Source: Actinomycetes bacterium
Lineage (GTDB): Bacteria; Actinomycetota; CALGFH01
DNA: 12,988 nucleotides
Direction of reading: 5' to 3'
Assembly: GCA_030152105.1 (NCBI GenBank)
Contig: JASLIH010000395.1
Span: 1 to 12,988 of the forward strand
The notes beneath the pieces are model-generated. The model had not been told where the DNA came from, did not search any database, and saw nothing but the letters and a program-made list of their open reading frames with translations. A program made the position numbers and the translations under genes. Below are positions 8,076 through 12,988 of this stretch, in pieces. Positions within the stretch are counted from its first letter, which is position 1, and the number at the start of each line of letters is the position of its first letter.

Positions 8076-8217
8076 CAGCACACCTCCAGGTCGGGGTCGG
8101 GCCGGCGTTGGCCCAGAGGCCATTTTCTCCACAGAGGGGACTGGCATCCAGGGCCGCCGCGGCTTACCCTGACATCGGTGGCCCCGCCCGCTCGGGTGTG
8201 CGCGGCCTCCGGCAGTC

Positions 8218-8261
8218 GGGCCCTGGCGCCGCCGATCCCACCCGGTTGGCGCCAAGGGCCC
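8218..8261 (+). promoter_or_regulatory. Long GC-rich hairpin in the CDF-gene leader
   Basis: GGGCCCTGGCGCC (8218-8230) pairs with GGCGCCAAGGGCCC (8248-8261) as a 13-bp stem with one bulged A and a 17-nt loop. It lies in the 218-bp divergent gap between glpX and the CDF exporter, 32 nt before the exporter start. It could be an RNA leader structure or a protein-binding dyad. The rest of this gap shows no clear promoter on either strand. Confidence 0.6.
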
Positions 8262-8293
8262 GCTGCACGTCCGGCGCCCGGCGGGCTGGAGCC

Positions 8294-9295
8294 ATGGAGG
8301 GAGCGGTGGGCGGGGGCCACGATCACGGCCACGGGCACCGCCACAGCCACGCCCCGGTGCCGCTGGCCGGCTCGCCGGCCGGCGAGGACGAGGGCCTCCG
8401 GGCGGTCAAGCTCTCGGCCGCCGGCCTGGGGCTGACCGCCGCCGTCCAGTTCGCCATCGTGGCCGCCAGCGGCTCGGTCGCCCTGCTCGCCGACGGCCTC
8501 CACAACCTGGGCGACGTGTTCACCACCGTCATCCTGTGGGTCGCCTTCCTGGTCGGCCGGCGCCAGCCCGACCGGGGCTACACCTTCGGCTACGCCAGGG
8601 CCGAGGACGTCGCCGGCGTGCTGGTGGTCCTGGCCATCGCCGCCTCGGCGGTGGTCGCCGCGGCCGAGTCCCTGTCCAAGCTGTCCGGGGAGGTGGCGCC
8701 GCTGCGCAACCCCGGCTGGGCCCTGGCCGCGGCCTTCGTCGGGGTGGCCGGCAACGAGGCCGTCGCCCAGTACAAGCTGCGGGTCGGCCAGCGGATCAAC
8801 TCGGTCCCGCTGGAGGCCGACGGCCACCATTCGCGGGTCGACGGGCTGGCCAGCCTGGCCGCGGCGGCCGGCATCGCCGGGGCCTGGGCCGGCTGGCCGG
8901 CCGCCGACCCGCTGGCCGGCCTGCTGCTGTCGGCCGTGATCGCCTGGGTGCTTGTCGGGACCACCCGCGACGTGCTGGCCCGGCTGCTCGACCGGGTCGA
9001 CCCGGCGGTGATCGACGAGATCGAGCGGGCCGCCGGGTCGGTCGGCGGGGTCGAGGCCGTGCACGCGGCCAGGGCACGGTGGGTCGGCCGGTCGCTGCAG
9101 GTCCTGGTCCACGTCGAGGTCGACCCCGACCTGCCCCTACGGGCCGCCCACGACCTCGGCGAGCGGGCCCGTCACGCCATCTTCCACGCCGTGCCCGGGG
9201 TGGCCGAGGTCGACCTGCACCTGGACCCGGCCGGGGTCGCCGAGCACGACAGCCACGGCGAGACCCTGCACCACCGCGATCAGGGCAGCCGGTAG
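8294..9295 (+). CDS. Cation diffusion facilitator (zinc-type) exporter
   Basis: Proton-driven divalent metal exporter of the inner membrane, 333 residues. The N-terminus is histidine-rich ([11 protein letters not shown], 9-19), and about six membrane segments span 37-225. The transport-site pairs are both HxxxD: H70/D74 in ADGLHNLGD (helix 2) and H179/D183 in [13 protein letters not shown] (helix 5). This pattern is typical of Zn/Cd rather than Mn or Fe carriers. A soluble C-terminal domain (230-313, with [13 protein letters not shown] and [11 protein letters not shown]) and a His-containing tail follow. The ATG at 8294 has GGAG only 2 nt upstream; GTG at 8306 with GGAGG 5 nt upstream is a credible alternative start. 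The 3' end overlaps the convergent FeoA-like gene by 16 nt. Confidence 0.93.
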   Translation: MEGAVGGGHDHGHGHRHSHAPVPLAGSPAGEDEGLRAVKLSAAGLGLTAAVQFAIVAASGSVALLADGLHNLGDVFTTVILWVAFLVGRRQPDRGYTFGYARAEDVAGVLVVLAIAASAVVAAAESLSKLSGEVAPLRNPGWALAAAFVGVAGNEAVAQYKLRVGQRINSVPLEADGHHSRVDGLASLAAAAGIAGAWAGWPAADPLAGLLLSAVIAWVLVGTTRDVLARLLDRVDPAVIDEIERAAGSVGGVEAVHAARARWVGRSLQVLVHVEVDPDLPLRAAHDLGERARHAIFHAVPGVAEVDLHLDPAGVAEHDSHGETLHHRDQGSR

Positions 9296-9729
9296 CGGGC
9301 GCGGAAGGCGGCGGCGTCCAGGGCCTCGGCGTCGCCGGAGAGCTCGCCGTGGCGGCGGCGCGCGGACGCCTCCTCCTCGAACCATTCGCTGTGGACGATC
9401 ACCCCGCTGGCCCGGTCGATCACCCGGACCCGCCAGCTACGCCGGTCGAGGCGCGACACCAGCACCGAGTAGGCGTCGCGGGCCGACGGCGGCTCGGAAG
9501 CCTCCGGCACCTCGATCAGCACCCCTTCGGCCACGCCCAGGGGGATCGAGTACTCGCGGTAGTCGATGCGGACATGCAGCCAGCGCCCACCGGTCGCCTC
9601 GGCCACGTACACGGTGGCCCCCGGCCGCAGCGGCGAGGAGGGCAGGGTCCGCCGCCCCGGCGGCATGCGCAGCTCGACGATCTGTCCCCTCGCCCCCTGG
9701 CCCAGGTCGGCCAGTGCCCTGACCGTCAC
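9280..9729 (-). CDS. FeoA-like domain protein with unknown C-terminal domain
   Basis: A 149-residue protein I do not recognise as a named family. Residues 5-75 resemble the SH3-like FeoA fold: LADLGQGARGQIVEL, then PLRPGATVYVAEA, a strand with WLHVRI, and IPLGVAEGVLIEV. FeoA domains assist iron transport or sit in metal regulators, but no FeoB is nearby. Residues 85-149 form a separate segment (SWRVRVIDRASGVIVHSEWF, then a basic helix EASARRRHGEL) with no family I can name. There are no cysteines and no membrane span. The GTG start overlaps the preceding stop (GTGA, 9729-9726), so it is translationally coupled to the ABM-fold gene. Function is unknown; FeoA similarity is moderate and seen by eye only. 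Confidence 0.75.
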   Translation of the reverse strand: MTVRALADLGQGARGQIVELRMPPGRRTLPSSPLRPGATVYVAEATGGRWLHVRIDYREYSIPLGVAEGVLIEVPEASEPPSARDAYSVLVSRLDRRSWRVRVIDRASGVIVHSEWFEEEASARRRHGELSGDAEALDAAAFRARYRLP

Positions 9730-10004
9730 AGCGTCCTGAAGCGGCACGACAGCGGCTTGGCGAGCAGGGCGTCCAGCTCGGAGCTGGCCACCCGGTCGAG
9801 CAGCGGCTCCAGCGCCGCCTCGGCCGGCCCCTGGCCGTCCCAGCAGGACACGGCCAGCAGCTTGGCGCCCTCCCGCAGCAGCACGGCCCCCTGGAACCCG
9901 GGCGCGGTCCGCTCGAACCGGCCCACCTGCTCGCCCCAGAGCGCGGCCATCGCCACAGCCGCCTGCTCCGACTGGGCGGTCGCGCACAGCACCCGAGCGA
10001 TCAC
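9726..10004 (-). CDS. ABM-fold (antibiotic biosynthesis monooxygenase-like) small protein
   Basis: A 92-residue protein resembling the dimeric ferredoxin-like ABM fold. It has an opening strand VIARVL, a long helix (13-32), APGFQGAVLLREG, and the strand LLAVSCWDGQGPAEA, the usual APGF-G-L-L...VS-WD pattern. Members include heme-degrading and quinone-forming monooxygenases, but many have no known activity. I cannot see a diagnostic heme-ligand set, so the activity is open. I chose GTG at 10004 because it is preceded by GAGG 6 nt away and gives the common start VIARV. A GTG at 10016 adds four residues (VRWT) with a weaker site. The stop overlaps the FeoA-like start. A large dyad lies just upstream. 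Confidence 0.75.
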   Translation of the reverse strand: MIARVLCATAQSEQAAVAMAALWGEQVGRFERTAPGFQGAVLLREGAKLLAVSCWDGQGPAEAALEPLLDRVASSELDALLAKPLSCRFRTL

Positions 10005-10023
10005 CGTCCACCTCACAGGTCCA

Positions 10024-10052
10024 GAGAGTGACCACGCAGAGTGGTCACTCTC
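10024..10052. promoter_or_regulatory. Perfect 12-bp dyad upstream of the ABM/FeoA-like pair
   Basis: GAGAGTGACCAC (10024-10035) and GTGGTCACTCTC (10041-10052) are exact reverse complements around GCAGA. The right part also holds its own palindrome, AGAGTG-GT-CACTCT (10038-10051). AGAGTG recurs in direct orientation 13 bp apart (10025 and 10038). This layered symmetry suits a tandem operator for the minus-strand pair, beginning 8-20 nt upstream of its start. As a terminator for the gene ending at 10121 it is less likely, because no U-run follows. Confidence 0.7.
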
Positions 10053-10120
10053 CAGATATCGGCCGCTCTCCGCCCTCGCCTAACCCACCCCTCGGGCCAG
10101 GGATGGACGACCCGGTCGGA

Positions 10121-10675
10121 CTAGGGCCGGTCAGGCGCCGGGTTGACATACAGGTCGCCGCCCGCGAACAGGGGCGTGACCGGGCGCAGGGGAGGGGCCT
10201 CCTGGCCGTCACGGAGGTTGCTGGCCGGGGCGCCGGTCCGGTCCCAGCGCTGGCCGGCGCAGGGGCGGGCGAACCCGCTGCCGGCCCCTCGCACCGGGCA
10301 GGGGCCGGGCGGGGTCAGGAAGGCGCGCAGCCCCCCGCCTCGGCGGTCGACGACCACGACCTGGCCGGCCGGCCCGGCGACCTCGGCGACCGCGCCGTCG
10401 GGCAGCGACGACAGGGGAGCGACCCGCACCCAGGGCGGGCCGGGGTGGCCGTCCCTGGTCAGGAACAGCACGCCCGCGACCAGGATCAGCAGCCCGAACA
10501 GGGCCGAGGCGACGATCCAGCCGCGACCCAGCTGGCTGCGCAGGATCAGCTTGCGGGCCTTGGCCGCCCTGGGCGGCAGATAGGCGACCCGGCCGCCCGG
10601 GTCGCGGCCGGGCCGCAGCGGCACCTGGCCGGGGTCTGGGCCGGGCCGCGGCGGGTCGTGGTCGGGGGCGGGCAC
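10121..10675 (-). CDS. Membrane-anchored Rieske-like protein lacking cluster ligands
   Basis: A 184-residue protein with a proline-rich, basic cytoplasmic N-terminus (1-50), one membrane helix ([20 protein letters not shown], 53-72) and an outer domain of about 110 residues. That domain resembles a Rieske fold: [11 protein letters not shown], then [15 protein letters not shown], box-2-like [12 protein letters not shown] (137-148) and closing GDLYVNP. The canonical CxH and CxxH ligands are absent: the box-2 histidine is A140 and box 1 reads PCPVRG. C126 and C139 sit where Rieske proteins carry their disulfide. I infer a cluster-free structural relative. The GTG start has GGAGG 10 nt upstream. 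Function is unknown, and Rieske similarity is by eye. Confidence 0.7.
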   Translation of the reverse strand: MPAPDHDPPRPGPDPGQVPLRPGRDPGGRVAYLPPRAAKARKLILRSQLGRGWIVASALFGLLILVAGVLFLTRDGHPGPPWVRVAPLSSLPDGAVAEVAGPAGQVVVVDRRGGGLRAFLTPPGPCPVRGAGSGFARPCAGQRWDRTGAPASNLRDGQEAPPLRPVTPLFAGGDLYVNPAPDRP

Positions 10676-10723
10676 TGGCGGTCGTCCTCCGGAGGGGCTT
10701 CGGGCGCGTGGTCAACGGCCGGG

Positions 10724-10729
10724 TAGTAT
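10724..10729 (+). promoter_or_regulatory. Candidate -10 for the B12-binding subunit / sucCD run
   Basis: TAGTAT fits the TANNNT -10 pattern, with a start near 10736 and a leader of about 60 nt. No good -35 is visible at 16-18 nt. The leader would contain a 7-bp hairpin (CGGCCCG 10741-10747 with CGGGCCG 10759-10765) and a weak ribosome site AGGGG at 10781-10785. Confidence 0.35.
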
Positions 10730-10796
10730 CTTCCCAGGTGCGGCCCGGCAGCGGAGCGCGGGCCGGCGGGCGACACCGAAAGGGGCAGCGGGCACC

Positions 10797-11201
10797 GTGG
10801 CGCAGGGACGCATCCGGGTCGTGGTCGCCAAGCCGGGGCTGGACGGGCACGACCGGGGGGCCAAGGTCGTGGCCAGGGCGCTGCGGGACGCCGGCATGGA
10901 GGTCATCTACACCGGCCTCCACCAGACCCCGGAGCAGATCGTGGCCGCCGTGGTCCAGGAGGACGCCGACGCGGTCGGGCTCTCGATCCACTCGGGCGCC
11001 CACATGACCCTGTTCCCCCGGGTGGTGGAGCTGCTGGCCGAGCGGGGCGCCGACGACGTGCTGGTGTTCGGCGGCGGGATCATCCCCCGCGAGGACATCG
11101 TCCTGCTCAAGGAGCAGGGCGTGGCCGAGATCTTCACCCCGGGCACCCCCACCCAGAAGATCGTCGAGTGGCTGCGCAGCGCCCTCGACCAGGCCGCCTG
11201 A
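10797..11201 (+). CDS. Stand-alone cobalamin-binding acyl-CoA mutase small subunit
   Basis: A 134-residue B12-binding domain like the small subunit of split methylmalonyl-CoA or isobutyryl-CoA mutases. The base-off motif DxHxxG is present as DGHDRG (16-21), with H18 as the lower cobalt ligand. [12 protein letters not shown] (62-73) and [11 protein letters not shown] (91-101) line the nucleotide-tail pocket. The large substrate-binding subunit is not in this window, so the acyl substrate cannot be assigned. Placement 42 nt before sucC favours methylmalonyl-CoA to succinyl-CoA conversion, since succinyl-CoA is the substrate of the next enzyme. The GTG start has only a distant AGGGG (11 nt). Alternatives are the IcmB or HcmB type. 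Confidence 0.9.
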   Translation: MAQGRIRVVVAKPGLDGHDRGAKVVARALRDAGMEVIYTGLHQTPEQIVAAVVQEDADAVGLSIHSGAHMTLFPRVVELLAERGADDVLVFGGGIIPREDIVLLKEQGVAEIFTPGTPTQKIVEWLRSALDQAA

Positions 11202-11243
11202 CCGAGCACCACCCCGGCGCGACCCCGACCGAGAGGCTGACCA

Positions 11244-12416
11244 TTGGACCTGTTCGAGCATCAGGCGAAGGAGCTGTTCGCCAAGTACGGGGTGGCCGTC
11301 CCGCGCGGCAAGGTCGCCTGGTCGCCTTCCGAGGCCGAGGCGGCCGCCGCCGAGATCGGCGGCACCGTGGTCGTCAAGGCCCAGGTGCAGATCGGCGGCC
11401 GCGGCAAGGCCGGCGGCATCCAGCTGGCCAAGGACCCGGCCGAGGCCCGCCAGCAGGCCGAGCGGATCCTGGGCATGGACATCCGCGGCCACACCGTCCG
11501 GCGGGTCCTGGTCGAGCAGGCCTCCGAGATCGCCGCCGAGTACTACGTGGCCATCCTGCATGACCGGGCCAGCAAGGGCTTCCTGGCCATGGCCTCGGCC
11601 GAGGGCGGGGTCGAGATCGAGCAGGTCGCCGAGGAGCACCCCGAGGCGATCGTCAAGGTGCTGGTCAACCCGCTGGTCGGGCTGCGCAGCTACCACGTCA
11701 ACCAGCTCGTGTTCGGGGCCGGCTTCGACGAGCGGGCCCGCAAGGGCGCCGCCCAGCTCCTGGCCCGGCTGTACGAGGTGTTTGTGGCCGCCGACTGCAT
11801 GCTGGTCGAGGTCAACCCGCTGGTGCTGACCACCGACGGCCAGGTCATCGCCCTCGACGGCAAGGTCTCCCTTGACGACTCGGCCCTGGAGCGTCACCCC
11901 GACCTTGAGGAGCTGCGTGACACCTTCGCCGTCGACCCCCAGGAGCAGGCGGCCAAGAAGCAGGGCCTCAACTACATCAAGCTGGACGGCTACGTCGGCA
12001 TCATCGGCAACGGCGCCGGCCTGGTCATGAGCACCCTCGACGTGGTCGCCCAGGCCGGCGGCAAGGCGGCCAACTTCCTGGACATCGGCGGCGGCGCCTC
12101 GGCCGAGACCATGGCCGCCGGGCTCGAGGTGATCCTCTCCGACTCCAAGGTGCGCAGCGTGCTGGTCAATATCTTCGGCGGCATCACCCGCGGCGACCTG
12201 GTCGCCCAGGGGATCCTGGACGCCCTCGACCGCCTCGGCGACAAGGTCAAGGTCCCGCTGGTGGTGCGGCTGGACGGCACCAACGCGGAGGAGGGCCGGG
12301 CGCTGCTGGCCGGCTCACCGTCCGACAAGGTGGTCCCGGCCGCCACCATGCTCGACGCCGCCCGCAAGGCGGTCGAGCTGGCCGGCGCCGGAGCCGACAC
12401 GAAGGCAGGTGCCTGA
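11244..12416 (+). CDS. sucC: Succinyl-CoA synthetase (ADP-forming) β subunit
   Basis: Forms with SucD the enzyme that converts succinyl-CoA, phosphate and ADP (or GDP) into succinate, CoA and ATP (or GTP) in the TCA cycle. It has 390 residues, normal length. The N-terminal ATP-grasp domain opens DLFEHQAKELFAKYGV and has VVKAQVQIGGRGKAGG (43-58) and the magnesium-site loop EVNPL (189-193). The C-terminal ligase domain has GNGAGLVMSTLD (255-266), FLDIGGGA (278-285) and NIFGGITRGD (309-318). The start is an unusual TTG at 11244, supported by GAGAGG 7 nt upstream and by the conserved N-terminus directly after it. It ends 3 nt before sucD. Confidence 0.97.
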   Translation: MDLFEHQAKELFAKYGVAVPRGKVAWSPSEAEAAAAEIGGTVVVKAQVQIGGRGKAGGIQLAKDPAEARQQAERILGMDIRGHTVRRVLVEQASEIAAEYYVAILHDRASKGFLAMASAEGGVEIEQVAEEHPEAIVKVLVNPLVGLRSYHVNQLVFGAGFDERARKGAAQLLARLYEVFVAADCMLVEVNPLVLTTDGQVIALDGKVSLDDSALERHPDLEELRDTFAVDPQEQAAKKQGLNYIKLDGYVGIIGNGAGLVMSTLDVVAQAGGKAANFLDIGGGASAETMAAGLEVILSDSKVRSVLVNIFGGITRGDLVAQGILDALDRLGDKVKVPLVVRLDGTNAEEGRALLAGSPSDKVVPAATMLDAARKAVELAGAGADTKAGA

Positions 12417-12419
12417 GCA

Positions 12420-12988
12420 ATGGCCATCCTCGTCGACGCCGGCACCCGGCTGGTCGTGCAGGGCCTGACCGGCCGCGAGGGCCGCTTCCACGCCCTCCGC
12501 AACCGCGACTACGGCACCAACGTGGTCGCCGGGGTGACCCCGGGCAAGGCCGGCCAGGACGTCGAGGGCATCCCGGTGTTCAACACCGTGGCCTCGGCGG
12601 TGGCCGAGACCGGGGCCAACACCTCGCTGATCTTCGTGCCCGCCCGCTTCGCCGTCGACGCCCTCTACGAGGCCGCCGACGCCGGCATCGGGGTGGTCGT
12701 GCTGATCACCGAGAACATCCCGGTGCTGGACATGACGAGGGCCTACAACTACGTCAGGGCCAAGGGCGTCGCCCTGGTCGGGCCGAACTGCCCCGGGGTC
12801 ATCTCGCCCGGCAAGGCCAATGTCGGCATCATCCCCGGCGAGATCACCCACGCCGGGCCGGTCGGCCTGGTGTCGCGCTCGGGCACCCTCACCTACCAGG
12901 TGATGTACGAGATGGCGGCGGCCGGGGTCGGCCAGACGACCTGCGTCGGCATCGGCGGCGACCCGGTGGTCGGGTCCAGCTTCATCGA
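12420..12988 (+). CDS. sucD: Succinyl-CoA synthetase α subunit (5' part)
   Basis: Partner of SucC. The first 189 residues are present and the frame runs off the window. The CoA-binding Rossmann domain is intact: [10 protein letters not shown] (12-21), VTPGKAG (39-45), VFNTVASAV (53-61) and ITENIP (96-101). [11 protein letters not shown] (121-131) and SRSGTLTYQ (152-160) follow, then CVGIGGDPV (175-183). The phosphohistidine that carries the energy-rich phosphate lies beyond the window. The ATG at 12420 is 3 nt after the sucC stop, with only a distant AGG upstream, so translation is probably coupled to sucC. Confidence 0.97.
   Translation, partial: MAILVDAGTRLVVQGLTGREGRFHALRNRDYGTNVVAGVTPGKAGQDVEGIPVFNTVASAVAETGANTSLIFVPARFAVDALYEAADAGIGVVVLITENIPVLDMTRAYNYVRAKGVALVGPNCPGVISPGKANVGIIPGEITHAGPVGLVSRSGTLTYQVMYEMAAAGVGQTTCVGIGGDPVVGSSFI

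Noticed and set aside
8076..8293. Possible NiCo (czcD) riboswitch before the CDF exporter
   Set aside because: There is one long stem rather than the four-way junction expected, and no conserved sequence that I recognise.
6555..8435. 626-codon open frame on the plus strand
   Set aside because: It is antisense to the SCP2 gene and glpX, both with clear domains and strong ribosome sites. The product shows no domain.
10024..10052. Intrinsic terminator for the Rieske-like gene
   Set aside because: The stem is strong, but no U-run follows on the minus strand and it is 68 nt past the stop; operator is the better reading.
10676..10796. Possible cobalamin riboswitch before the B12-binding gene
   Set aside because: The leader is only about 60-120 nt and I see no B12-box-like element or multi-helix layout, only a 7-bp hairpin.
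10209..11897. 562-codon open frame on the minus strand
   Set aside because: Most of it is antisense to the B12-binding gene and sucC, which are unmistakable. The remainder overlaps the Rieske-like gene out of frame.

Overview
The window is a very GC-rich piece of bacterial chromosome with G or C at nearly every third codon position. GTG and TTG starts are frequent and genes are tightly packed. A short-type xylose isomerase like that of Streptomyces, a ROK-family regulator, class II fructose bisphosphatase, TANNNT-type -10 elements and a probable leaderless gene all point to Actinomycetota. The genus cannot be named from the sequence. No transposase, phage gene, tRNA, rRNA or CRISPR array was seen.

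Layout. (1) 1-2372: xylA (minus, 3' end outside the window) and a divergent ROK repressor share a 187-bp control region that holds a candidate xylA promoter and a 12-bp palindrome. (2) 2382-6500: a compact plus-strand run of PhoD-like metallophosphoesterase, MOSC-domain protein, endonuclease/exonuclease/phosphatase-fold hydrolase and GNAT acetyltransferase. Gaps run from -4 to +1 nt, and the PhoD-like gene appears to have its own leaderless promoter on the ROK stop codon. (3) 6491-8075, minus: an SCP2 sterol-carrier-domain protein and glpX (class II FBPase). (4) 8294-9295, plus: a CDF metal exporter. (5) 9280-10675, minus: a FeoA-like-domain protein translationally coupled to an ABM-fold protein, with a strong dyad upstream, then a membrane-anchored protein that resembles a Rieske domain stripped of its cluster ligands. 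(6) 10797-12988, plus: a stand-alone B12-binding mutase subunit followed by sucC and the start of sucD.

How the genes fit together. Central carbon metabolism is the main theme: xylose entry with its repressor, gluconeogenic FBPase, and a B12-dependent mutase subunit feeding succinyl-CoA synthetase. The PhoD/MOSC/EEP/GNAT run has no obvious shared pathway. The most interesting stretch is 8.2-10.7 kb: a zinc-type CDF exporter converges on the coupled ABM/FeoA-like pair, which has an elaborate operator-like dyad, and next to it lies the ligand-less Rieske-like protein. No complete new system can be proved, but these small genes are the best candidates for undescribed biology here.
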